DNA of 64,000 nucleotides from Lutibacter sp. A64 (GTDB taxonomy: Bacteria; Bacteroidota; Bacteroidia; Flavobacteriales; Flavobacteriaceae), in assembly GCF_022429565.1 (NCBI RefSeq), contig NZ_CP092487.1, forward strand, positions 212,001-276,000, in the 5' to 3' direction. Shown here one piece after another: positions 27,572 to 35,984 of this stretch. Under the pieces are notes generated by a model. It was given only the letters and a program-made list of their open reading frames with translations. It was not told the origin of the DNA and made no database searches. Both the position numbers and the translations under genes were made by a program. How positions within the stretch are numbered: position 1 is the first letter of the stretch; every line of letters starts with the position of its first letter.

Positions 27572-29047
27572 ATGAATTTAACTCAAAAAATAAAAACTTT
27601 TTTTGCTGTAGTGTTATTAACTTCAGGCTTAATTACAGCTCAATCTGAACAACCAAACATTTTATTCATTTTATGTGACGATTTAGGGTATGCAGATGTT
27701 GGTTTTAATGGATCTAAAGATATTATTACTCCACATATGGATGAATTAGCGGCAAACGGAATGATTTTTACTTCAGCATATGCAGCACATTCTTTTTGCG
27801 GACCTAGCCGTGCTTCAATTTTAACTGGTCGTTATTCTCAAGAAATAGGAACACCTTTTAATCTTCACAGTAATTCTAGTATGAATGATGATGATAATAT
27901 GGGGATTCCAACGGAAGAAACATTTATGTCAAATATATTACAAGATGCTGGTTATTATACCAGTGCTTTAGGGAAGTGGCATTTAGGAAGTGCGCCAAAA
28001 TATCATCCTAATAATAGAGGTTTTGATAATTATTATGGATTTCTTGGTGGAGGTCATAATTATTTCCCTGAAAGATATCAGAAAGAATATCAAAAGCAGT
28101 TAAAAGCTGGAAACAAAGAAATTAGAGACTATATTCTTCCATTGGAACATAACCAAAAAGAAGTTAAAGAGACTGAATATATTACAGATGCCTTATCTAG
28201 AGAAGCAATAAAAGATATTAAAAAGGCGGCAGATAAAAAAGATCCTTTCTTTATTTATTTAGCCTATAATGCACCACATGTTCCTTTAGAGGCTAAAGAT
28301 GAAGATCTTAAAGTCTTTGCTAATATTAAAAATAAAGATAGAAGAACTTATGCAGCTATGGTATACGCTGTTGATAGAGGTGTTGGAGAGATTGTAAAAA
28401 CATTAAAAGAAACAAATCAATATAATAATACATTAATTGTTTTTATGAGTGATAATGGAGGGAATTTTGATCACGGAGCCAATAATTACCCTTTAAAAGG
28501 AACAAAAGGAGATGCCTGGGAAGGTGGTTATAGAGTTCCAATGTTTTTTCATTATCCAAATAAATTACCAAAAGGTAAAAAATTCGATTATCCAGTATCT
28601 GCTTTAGATTTATATCCTACGTTTGTAAATTTAGGAAAAGGTGAAATTCCTAAAAATAAATTATTATCAGGTAAAGACATAATGGAATCTTTAATTAATA
28701 ATTCAGAACCACATAAAAACAATATGATTTATTGTTTAAGATATCGTCATGGCTTTAGCGATGTTGGTGCAAGGCTAGGTGATTGGAAAATTACAAGAGT
28801 TGGTAACGAGCCTTGGAGGTTAACAAATATAACACAAGATATTGGAGAGAAAAAAAATATGGGAGGTAGATACCCAGATCGACTTAAAAAAATGGTAGAA
28901 GAAACACAAAAATGGACAGAAGGCTTTGTACAACCTTTATGGTATTATTCAGCTAAAGATGAAGAATTATGGAAAGATGGAAGAATGCCACAGTATAATG
29001 AAACCTTCGAAGTTTCTAAATTAATAGATTTACCTACTAAGCATTAA
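27572..29047 (+). CDS. S1-family sulfatase, secreted (CGPSR type)
   Basis: 491-residue S1 sulfatase with a signal peptide (…SGLITA then Q), so periplasmic. Metal site LCDDLGYAD; maturation motif C-G-P-S-R at Cys76 (HSFCGPSRASILTG); LGKWHLG; YNAPHVPLEAK; MSDNGGNFDHG. Paralog of the lipoprotein sulfatase at 12102-13571. It follows the secreted GH127, suggesting the pair act together in the periplasm: desulfate, then remove the anhydrosugar. Complete. Confidence 0.93.
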   Translation: MNLTQKIKTFFAVVLLTSGLITAQSEQPNILFILCDDLGYADVGFNGSKDIITPHMDELAANGMIFTSAYAAHSFCGPSRASILTGRYSQEIGTPFNLHSNSSMNDDDNMGIPTEETFMSNILQDAGYYTSALGKWHLGSAPKYHPNNRGFDNYYGFLGGGHNYFPERYQKEYQKQLKAGNKEIRDYILPLEHNQKEVKETEYITDALSREAIKDIKKAADKKDPFFIYLAYNAPHVPLEAKDEDLKVFANIKNKDRRTYAAMVYAVDRGVGEIVKTLKETNQYNNTLIVFMSDNGGNFDHGANNYPLKGTKGDAWEGGYRVPMFFHYPNKLPKGKKFDYPVSALDLYPTFVNLGKGEIPKNKLLSGKDIMESLINNSEPHKNNMIYCLRYRHGFSDVGARLGDWKITRVGNEPWRLTNITQDIGEKKNMGGRYPDRLKKMVEETQKWTEGFVQPLWYYSAKDEELWKDGRMPQYNETFEVSKLIDLPTKH

Positions 29048-29084
29048 TATTTAGTTTTAAAAATAGATAACTAAGTCTTCAAGC

Positions 29085-29701
29085 GTATTTAGTTTTATAA
29101 GTTTTGCAGATGAGCAAGTAGGTAAGGTTATGACCGCTTTGAAAAATAGTAAATTTAATGATAATACTATTGTTATTTTAGTTAGTGATCACGGTTATAA
29201 TCAAGGTGAAAAAGAATTTATTTACAAAAATAATTTATGGGAAGAAACTACACGAATTCCTATGCTGGTTCGCTCCCCAAAATTCAAAAAATATGCAGGG
29301 CAAAAAGTGGAGCATCCAGTTTCGTTAATAGATGTGTATCCAACAATTGCAGACCTGTGTAATATTGAAAAAAGTAATCTTAAAAATAACAACGGTGCAT
29401 TGTTAAGTGGCTTTAGTATGAAACCTTTTCTAGAAAATCCTAAAAATGGAAATGGGATGGTCCAGATGTAGCTTTAACTGTTGTAAGAGGTAATTTTAAT
29501 AGCAACAAAGCAAATGAACAAAGCTATGCTGTACGTTCAAAAAACTATAGATACAAACGCTATGTAAATGGAAAAGAAGAATTGTATAACCATACTAATG
29601 ACCCTTACGAGTGGACAAATTTAGCCTACAAGCCTAAATTTAAAAAGGTGAAGAAAAAGCTTAAAAAGCAATTAGACAATCTATTAAAAGAAATCAACTA
29701 A
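29085..29701 (+). pseudogene. Decayed S1 sulfatase (C-terminal remnant with frameshift)
   Basis: The frame opened from 29085 reads VFSFISFADEQVGKVMTALK and then SDHGYNQGEKEF, TTRIPMLVRSP and DVYPTIADL, all from the second half of an S1 sulfatase. The N-terminal half with the Cys motif is absent; the preceding 37 bases after the 27572 gene show no sulfatase sequence. Near 29450 the frame shifts: the original frame stops at 29471, while another frame continues with WDGPDVALTVVRGN, ELYNHTNDPYEWTNLA and ends at TAA 29699-29701, as intact enzymes do. So this is a truncated, frameshifted relic. The next ~265 bp (29702-29965) show only a short possible relic (GYAFDINSDLEKNNGY in one frame). Confidence 0.88.
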
Positions 29702-29965
29702 ATAGTATTAAAATAAAGCTTTGAGATTTTTTTGTAAGAGGGACTAATGGAACTATTGAGCAAGTTTGATTCCTATTACGGGATATGCATTTGATATAAA
29801 TTCAGATTTAGAAAAAAACAACGGCTATTAAATTGAAGTTGAAAGAAACTTATGGAGCAAAATATTTCAGAATAACTTTTATACTTACACACTTTGTGAG
29901 ATACTGCTAATTAAATCCTGAGTTTTATTTTATTAATTTAACCGTGTAACTAATGTTTATAAAGG

Positions 29966-31591
29966 TTATTTATAACTTTTATTAAACTTTTCTAATAATT
30001 CTTTTACAAGTGTTGGATTTTGATTTGCAATATTAATAGTTTCATTTGGATCATTTTTATGATCGTAAAGCTCTACATATAAAGGCGCGTTGTTTGGGCG
30101 TCTTCTATCTTTCCAAATAACAAAACGATAATCATCTGTTCTCATTGCATATCCCATTACAAATTGCTCAAAAGTTTTTCTATTCCATTTTTCGCCCATC
30201 TGTAACTTAATTTTAGTTTCAATTTTTTCAATTAAAGGCATAAAAAAAGTAGTTCTAAACGGAGCTGTAAAAGGTCTTGCAGCCCATTCTCGTAATGCAG
30301 GTGTTGGAAATACACTAAATGCTGGTTTTTTAGATTTTGATTTAGGCTTTTTTAGTATGGAAACTAAACTTTCACCTTCTAAATGATTAGGTTTATTTAA
30401 TTCAGCTAAATCACATAAAGTTGGGTATAAATCTATTAATTCTACAGTTGCATTTGCTTTTTGCCCTTTAGTTTTATCTGTTATTCCAGGTGCTGAAATA
30501 ATAAATGGAACACGAGTTGCAATTTCATAATTTGTAGCTTTTCCCCAATAACCCATTTCGCCAAGATTAAATCCGTGGTCTGACCATAAAACAATAATAG
30601 TATTTTCATAGGTTCCAGAGTCTTTTAAAGCTTGAATCATTTTTCCAACTTGCGCATCAATATAACTTATACAAGCATAATATCCGTGACGTAATTGACG
30701 TTGTAATTCTGGACTAAAATTACCTTTTTTAGGCATGTCTGCTGAAACACGTAATTCTAATGATTCTGATAATCCCATAGTAGCACCATCTTTAGGAGGG
30801 TTTACTTGTGTTGCAATTGGAATTTTTGCTTCATCATACATATCCCAATATTTTTTTGGAGCTATCCAATCTAAATGAGGTTTTTTAAAGCCTAAAGCTA
30901 GAAACCAAGGCTTGTCGTTATTTTTAACCATATCATTTAATGTTTCTATTGCAGAAAGTGTATTATAACCGTCGTCATAAGTTTCGTCTGGAACATCAGC
31001 AGATTCTAAAGCAGGCCCTTTGTTTAGCCAGTTTTCACGAATTAGTTTTTCACCATATTTAGCTTCTAAAGCTACTTTGTTTTTTAAATACATTAATTGA
31101 CTTTCAGCAAGGGCATAACCACCTTCTATATTTGGTACATTTGAGTCTTTTTTTGCTTTAATTGGTTTTCTACTCCATGACATTTCATCATCAGTAAATA
31201 CGCCGTGAAATACTTTTCCAAGATATACTGTTTCATATCCGTTTTCTTTAAAATGTTGAGGTAGGGTTACAATACTAGGACGATTGTCTCTAAAATCTTG
31301 AAATAAATCAATAACATTTATAGTCTCTGGGTAAGATCCTGTCATTATACTAGCACGTGATGGACCGCAAATAGCTTGTTGAACATAAGCATGATTAAAT
31401 TGAACCCCAACGTTTGCTAAGGTATCTATATTAGGAGATTTTACGATTTCTGAACCATAAGTACCAAGTTCAGCACGTAAATCATCAATAGCAATAAACA
31501 ATACATTTGGCTGTTTCTTTTTTTGGGCGAAGCCTGTAAAGGAAATAATTACAGAAAATAGAATAAGAAAAAATAGTTGTTTGGCTTTCAT
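29966..31591 (-). CDS. S1-family sulfatase, iduronate-2-sulfatase-like (S1_7 type)
   Basis: 541-residue sulfatase from the ATG at 31591 (signal peptide MKAKQLFFLILFSVIISFTGFA then Q). A longer frame to 31636 exists but would overlap the -7 box. The IDDLRAELGTYG metal segment, AICGPSRASIMTG maturation motif (Cys75), WSDHGFNLGEMGYWGKATNYEIATRVPF and a long insertion near the end are features of the iduronate-2-sulfatase branch, classed as S1_7; an S1_7 enzyme takes part in iota-carrageenan desulfation in Zobellia. It is convergent with the pseudogene at 29085-29701. It is complete and controlled by its own operator. Confidence 0.9.
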   Translation of the reverse strand: MKAKQLFFLILFSVIISFTGFAQKKKQPNVLFIAIDDLRAELGTYGSEIVKSPNIDTLANVGVQFNHAYVQQAICGPSRASIMTGSYPETINVIDLFQDFRDNRPSIVTLPQHFKENGYETVYLGKVFHGVFTDDEMSWSRKPIKAKKDSNVPNIEGGYALAESQLMYLKNKVALEAKYGEKLIRENWLNKGPALESADVPDETYDDGYNTLSAIETLNDMVKNNDKPWFLALGFKKPHLDWIAPKKYWDMYDEAKIPIATQVNPPKDGATMGLSESLELRVSADMPKKGNFSPELQRQLRHGYYACISYIDAQVGKMIQALKDSGTYENTIIVLWSDHGFNLGEMGYWGKATNYEIATRVPFIISAPGITDKTKGQKANATVELIDLYPTLCDLAELNKPNHLEGESLVSILKKPKSKSKKPAFSVFPTPALREWAARPFTAPFRTTFFMPLIEKIETKIKLQMGEKWNRKTFEQFVMGYAMRTDDYRFVIWKDRRRPNNAPLYVELYDHKNDPNETINIANQNPTLVKELLEKFNKSYK

Positions 31592-31633
31592 TGTAAAATT
31601 TTTTGTGTTTAAAACATGGTTTAATTTAATTAT

Positions 31634-31699
31634 CAAATTAGCAAAAAAAATAGTTGAAATACTTCTTAAATATTACCTTGTACTATAGGTATTTTACCC
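31634..31699 (-). promoter_or_regulatory. Paired-half-site operator with -7 box (site E), S1_7-like sulfatase
   Basis: On the minus strand: GGGTAAA (31699-31693) and AGGTAAT (31678-31672), start spacing 21; -7 box TAATTTG (31640-31634) starts 38 bp after the second half-site. The -7 box lies 43 bp upstream of the chosen ATG at 31591. Confidence 0.75.
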
Positions 31700-31938
31700 A
31701 AAAATTTTTTTTTATAGCATGGTAATGGTTGTTGTAATATATAGTAATTTAATGTGAAATAGATTCTTAAGTAGAAAAGAGTAGAGGTGGATTTGTAAAA
31801 AACTCTTGTTCTAATTCTTTAATTAATAGAAGTTAAAAGAGAGGAGTTATCTTTTTTAGTTTGTTTTACAAGCCTTTTGATATTTTTATTGTACTTAATT
31901 TTAAGTGTATTGTTTTTTAGGGCGGAACAAATTATTGC

Positions 31939-31974
31939 AAAAAAAGGATAACCAAACTTGGTTATCCTTTTTTT
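31939..31974 (-). terminator. Bidirectional-looking terminator of the susC2 operon
   Basis: A7GGATAACCAA (31939-31955) and its complement TTGGTTATCCT7 (31958-31974): a 17-bp stem flanked by A and T runs, so it could stop transcription from either side. It lies 49 bp after the stop of the 131-residue lipoprotein gene. Confidence 0.88.
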
Positions 31975-32023
31975 AATGGACTGTTTATTGTTTTAAAATA
32001 GTAATATGTTAAAACATAACTGT

Positions 32024-32419
32024 TTAATTATAAACCTCTATTTCGGTAACATTAATAGCATATTTGGATGCGTTGTTTATAGTTAAAGTACCATTTCCAG
32101 TAGTTTTGTCTGCAATAACAGCATAGCTTATAGTATTATCTCCAGATATTTTATTTACTGAAAATTCAATATTACTATCTGTAGATGAATTTACAAAATT
32201 AGAAGAGCTATAATTATTTAATACAACATCGGTAGCATATTCAATAATTAAAGGTTTTTCTTTATATACGTTTATTTTTACTACATCTAATCCCGTAATG
32301 TTTGTAATAGAATAGACATTTGTAATTTCAATATCTGGTGCTAACCATTCTTCTTCTTCACAACTAGTTATTGCTAGAATAATGGTTAAAATTCCAAAAT
32401 ATTTTATTATTTTTTTCAT
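32024..32419 (-). CDS. Small surface lipoprotein, unknown function
   Basis: 131-residue lipoprotein with lipobox TSC (Cys20) followed by EEEEW, a strong surface-export signal. The mature part is beta-rich with no Cys (DIEITNVYSITNITG, GNGTLTINNASKYAINVTEIEVYN), like a single Ig-like domain. It is the last gene of the susC2-susD2-SGBP operon, 60 bp after the SGBP, with a hairpin between them. The left-hand paralogous set has no equivalent. It may be a second, small glycan-binding protein. I know of no named family. Confidence 0.7.
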   Translation of the reverse strand: MKKIIKYFGILTIILAITSCEEEEWLAPDIEITNVYSITNITGLDVVKINVYKEKPLIIEYATDVVLNNYSSSNFVNSSTDSNIEFSVNKISGDNTISYAVIADKTTGNGTLTINNASKYAINVTEIEVYN

Positions 32420-32440
32420 AATTTATATTGTTTTTTATGT

Positions 32441-32464
32441 CTCCGTTGTTGTAAAACAACGGAG
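32441..32464 (-). terminator. Intercistronic hairpin between SGBP and small lipoprotein
   Basis: CTCCGTTGTT (32441-32450) and AACAACGGAG (32455-32464): a perfect 10-bp stem with a 4-nt loop. No U-run follows on the minus strand, so it is more likely an RNA-processing or attenuation element than a full terminator. Confidence 0.55.
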
Positions 32465-32479
32465 TTTGTTATTTTATAT

Positions 32480-34183
32480 TTATGATCTAACTTCAACTTC
32501 AACAAATGAAAAATTATCAAAATACATTGTTTGTTGACCTGTTGAAGAATTTGGGTTTGAAGGTGGATTTATTACAAGTGTTACTTTCTTTTTTGAATTG
32601 ATTTCAGATAAAGTGACAATATGCTCAATTTTAACCCATTGTCCTCTAGGTAAGCCATCTAGGTTCCATGCTTCAGGAGCTAATTCTGGAACTTCTCCAC
32701 CCCAGGTCCAAAATTTTTCCATAGTATTTCCTGCTTCTAAATAAACCATAAAAGAAATTTTATATGTACCAGCTGGTATCATATCAATGGTACCCAATCC
32801 AAATGTATGTAATTGGTAGGTCTTAGTAATTCCATCAACATTAAATTTCATACTTGCATTTCCTTCATATGCTTTTTCTGTAGTTCTAGACCAAATAGGG
32901 GTATCTGCAGAGCCATTTAAAGGAGCTCCTACCCAGAAGGCACCATTAGGCCCTGAAAAAGCTCTTGCTAAATCTCCGTCAAGTCCAATTTCGTAACCAG
33001 ACCAACTATTAGATTTTAAGATGTTGCCACCAATATACATTTGTACATTTGTAGCAGGGAAACTGGCTAACTGTCGGGTGTCTGTTGATTCAATTTCACC
33101 ACCGTTATAGGCAACAGTAACTACATCAGAATTATAAATTTTTTCAGATAAAGTTAAATCTATATAGGTTGCATCTGTAGTATTAACACTAGCTTTTAAA
33201 ACAGGTATTGTTTGGTCAAAACCAGCAGCAGTGTTTTTCACATGAACCACAAATTTATCTTCTTGATCTGTAAATGGAACAATTTCACCCGTAACTTGGA
33301 AAGAAATTTTTTCATTAGCATCTTCTTTAATCGCACCGTTTATTTTAAATGGTTGAGATGAAGGAATTACATTTATTTTTAATGGAATAGTTTTTTCTAC
33401 AGAAGCAGTTGGGTAAGGTGTAGCTCTAAGCGCTTTAAAAACTCCTGCATTATATGTTCCAAGTTTAAAAAATTTAACAGTAACAGTGTCTAAATTAGAA
33501 CTAGCAGGAATACCGCTAGGTATTGCCCAATTTCTACCATTAGCACGTCCTGTTGTTGTTTGGTCTATAAATGTTAATGTTGCACCCGCTTCTACTTCAA
33601 CTGTTGGCCAAGATGCTTCATTTTTAATAGAAGTTAATTGGTCTTCAGTAATTGATAATACTTCAACATTATTTTGTAATATTTTAAAAGCAGGTTTTAA
33701 ATTAGCAAATACATCAAATGTAAATGTAGTATCAATAACCCAAAAATTTCCTTCTTTTTTTGAATTTAAAGTTCCAGCACTAGATTTATAGCTTACTGGC
33801 TCTGGAAATTTATTTAACAAGCGGACTTTATTTACACCACTTTTTCTGAAAATTACATGTGCTTTTACGTCGGTTGTAGTTAAGCCAGCTTCTGAGTTTA
33901 TAAATAAAGGTAAGGAATCACCTTTTTTAAAGCCTTCATTTAAAAATGCATTTCCATCTTCAATAATCCATTGGTGACTTGATGCGCCTACCGATAAATC
34001 GAAAAAAGACATAAAACTATCTTCTTCAATATTAAATGGGTTTTGGGTGAATTTTTGTAAACTAATAATCCAAGATACATCAGATAGTTCATCTACAGGT
34101 GTATAATCCACATACTCCTCTTCTTCACAACTTACTAAAATTAGTAAGCTAATAAAAAATGATATTATTCTTATATTTTTCAT
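32480..34183 (-). CDS. Surface lipoprotein at SusE/F position, probable glycan-binding protein
   Basis: 567-residue lipoprotein (lipobox VSC then EEEEY). It is colinear with the protein at 2860-4545: SHQWIIEDGNAFLNEG against SHKWTIPASCNFLNKE, GRANGRNWAIPSG against GRPTGRKWYLEG, and matching central segments (DQEDKFVVHVKNTAAGFDQTI). The C-terminal module (NASMKFNVDG, IPAGTYKISFMVYLEAGNTM, LPRGQWVKI, MYFDNFSF) is the one also present at the end of the GH16 at 21657. No catalytic residues were recognised. It lies 10 bp after susD2. Glycan binding is inferred. Confidence 0.75.
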   Translation of the reverse strand: MKNIRIISFFISLLILVSCEEEEYVDYTPVDELSDVSWIISLQKFTQNPFNIEEDSFMSFFDLSVGASSHQWIIEDGNAFLNEGFKKGDSLPLFINSEAGLTTTDVKAHVIFRKSGVNKVRLLNKFPEPVSYKSSAGTLNSKKEGNFWVIDTTFTFDVFANLKPAFKILQNNVEVLSITEDQLTSIKNEASWPTVEVEAGATLTFIDQTTTGRANGRNWAIPSGIPASSNLDTVTVKFFKLGTYNAGVFKALRATPYPTASVEKTIPLKINVIPSSQPFKINGAIKEDANEKISFQVTGEIVPFTDQEDKFVVHVKNTAAGFDQTIPVLKASVNTTDATYIDLTLSEKIYNSDVVTVAYNGGEIESTDTRQLASFPATNVQMYIGGNILKSNSWSGYEIGLDGDLARAFSGPNGAFWVGAPLNGSADTPIWSRTTEKAYEGNASMKFNVDGITKTYQLHTFGLGTIDMIPAGTYKISFMVYLEAGNTMEKFWTWGGEVPELAPEAWNLDGLPRGQWVKIEHIVTLSEINSKKKVTLVINPPSNPNSSTGQQTMYFDNFSFVEVEVRS

Positions 34184-34193
34184 AAAATAAATA

Positions 34194-35972
34194 TTAGTTA
34201 TTAATATTAGGGTTTGAATTAATTTCAGTTTGAGGTATAGGGTATGTACTATGTTGACTTTCTATGTAGTTTAAAGCAGGAATATCGAACTCATAATCAA
34301 CAACTTTAAATTCACCAGTACTAGGTGCTGTACGAACTAAAGATGGAAAATTATATTTCCATTTTGTTGCTCCTGTTTCATCGATATACTTATAGTTTTC
34401 AGCGTAATAAACCTCATTTGATAATTCAGTTAATCTTTGTTTGAAACCGTAGTTGTCAGATTTTTCCCAACGTTTAAAATCTAAAAATCGAGTCATATGA
34501 CCTTCGATAGAAGTTTCTAGAGGTTTTTCAATTTTCATTAAACGCTGCATTAGTTCTTCTGCAGAATATGATTCTTCATCATAAGTATAAGATAAATTAC
34601 CATTACTTTCTCCAAGTAAAACTAAGCCCCATCTTTTACGGATTTCATTTATTAATTTAATAGCTTCGTCTACATCTCCTGTTTTAATTTTACATTCGGC
34701 TTGCATTAACATAACTGTTGATAATCTTAACAATGTTACATTTTTACTAGACCAAGACGTTCCTAATGGTAATTCTGACTCTGATTCAACAATATCATGA
34801 TTTGTAAAATGTTTCCAATATCCAAATCCCCATGCTGTTGCGTGAAATTTACCACCTTTAACATCAGTTACAGGAGCACCATAATATAAAGTTTGATAGT
34901 CCTCTACTATTGCTATCATTGCAGAAGCTCTTAAAGGAACATTGCGTTGTGTTAGGCCAGTTGTAGCATGTACAAAGTAATTTCTAGAATCTAAAGGGTC
35001 CATAGGTTCGTTTTTATAAGCTATTACGGCCCATGATGGAGCAAATACAGCACCTTTAACACTATTAGAGGTTAATTGGTTTAACCAGTTTGTACCAGAA
35101 GAACCATCCCAGGGAGATAATGATGTATCTATATTATCTGAAGTATAGTTTATTTCTAAAATAGATTCTTTATTAAATTCACCAGCCGTTGTAAATAACT
35201 TATCCATATCGTACTCAAGAGCATATCCATGATTGTTTATTACATCATCAAAATATTCCATTGCTTTTACGTAGTTTAATTCATTTAAATAGCTATCTCC
35301 TAAAATTGTTGCGGCAGCACCTGAGGTAACTCTACTTTTATCTCCACTCGGATATTCACCATTTTTGTATAAATTTTTATAAGCAAATTCTAAATCTTCT
35401 CTAATAAATTTAAGCACATCTTCTGCTGGAGATAAAGGTTTCGAAAAATCATCATTGGTTAATGGAACGGCTTCTCTAATTATGATATTACCATTGTTAA
35501 AAGAGGTATATAAATAATAATGAAATAAACCTCTTAAAAAACGAGCTTGCCCCATTTGTGAAGTCCATTCCTCAGTTTCAACTGTACCTTCTAAATCTTC
35601 AAGCGCTCCAATAACTTGGTTTGCTCTAAAAATTCCTTGATATAATGCTTGCCATTTATCAGATAATGATGTAGAGCTTACGTTATACGTTTGATTATAA
35701 AATTCTTCTGTTTTATTAGGTACTGGTCTTCCATAACCAGGGTATCCCATATCAGCTCTTAAGGCTTCTAAATTTATATTAAGAATAGAAAGATTATTAA
35801 GTACTTTATAGGTTGCATTTAAACCAGCACCAGTTTCATCTAAATTTCTCCAATAATTGTCTTTTGCAATTTCATTGGGATTGATTTCCTCTAAAAAATC
35901 ATTCGTATCACAGGAAGTTAAAAGGCTTACTGAAATTATTAATAGTAAATATTTAAAATTTATATTTTTCAT
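34194..35972 (-). CDS. SusD-like surface glycan-binding lipoprotein
   Basis: 592-residue SusD, partner of the SusC 12 bp upstream. Lipobox TSC then DTNDFLEE. SusD segments: WTSQMGQARFLRGLFHYYLYTS, PAEDVLKFIREDLEFAYKNL, LRLSTVMLMQAECKIKTGDVDEAIKLIN, RPLE-like KPLETSIEGHMTRFLDFKRWE and the terminal YPIPQTEIN. Paralog of the SusD at 1086-2840. It belongs to a four-gene operon with SGBP and small lipoprotein. Confidence 0.95.
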   Translation of the reverse strand: MKNINFKYLLLIISVSLLTSCDTNDFLEEINPNEIAKDNYWRNLDETGAGLNATYKVLNNLSILNINLEALRADMGYPGYGRPVPNKTEEFYNQTYNVSSTSLSDKWQALYQGIFRANQVIGALEDLEGTVETEEWTSQMGQARFLRGLFHYYLYTSFNNGNIIIREAVPLTNDDFSKPLSPAEDVLKFIREDLEFAYKNLYKNGEYPSGDKSRVTSGAAATILGDSYLNELNYVKAMEYFDDVINNHGYALEYDMDKLFTTAGEFNKESILEINYTSDNIDTSLSPWDGSSGTNWLNQLTSNSVKGAVFAPSWAVIAYKNEPMDPLDSRNYFVHATTGLTQRNVPLRASAMIAIVEDYQTLYYGAPVTDVKGGKFHATAWGFGYWKHFTNHDIVESESELPLGTSWSSKNVTLLRLSTVMLMQAECKIKTGDVDEAIKLINEIRKRWGLVLLGESNGNLSYTYDEESYSAEELMQRLMKIEKPLETSIEGHMTRFLDFKRWEKSDNYGFKQRLTELSNEVYYAENYKYIDETGATKWKYNFPSLVRTAPSTGEFKVVDYEFDIPALNYIESQHSTYPIPQTEINSNPNINN

Positions 35973-35984
35973 AATTATAATGTC

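Larger units (their letters stand above)
31592..32023. other. 432-bp intergenic region: operator E and a terminator
   Basis: Holds the operator/promoter of the minus-strand sulfatase (31634-31699) and the terminator of the susC2 operon (31939-31974). Between them (31700-31938) I see only AT-rich sequence. Confidence 0.65.

Noticed and set aside
29702-29965. Short reading GYAFDINSDLEKNNGY and what follows as a gene
   Set aside because: Interrupted by a stop, no start and no family match; at most a relic.
33486-33791. Plus-strand 101-codon frame inside the right-hand SGBP gene
   Set aside because: Antisense to a well-supported lipoprotein gene, with no family features.
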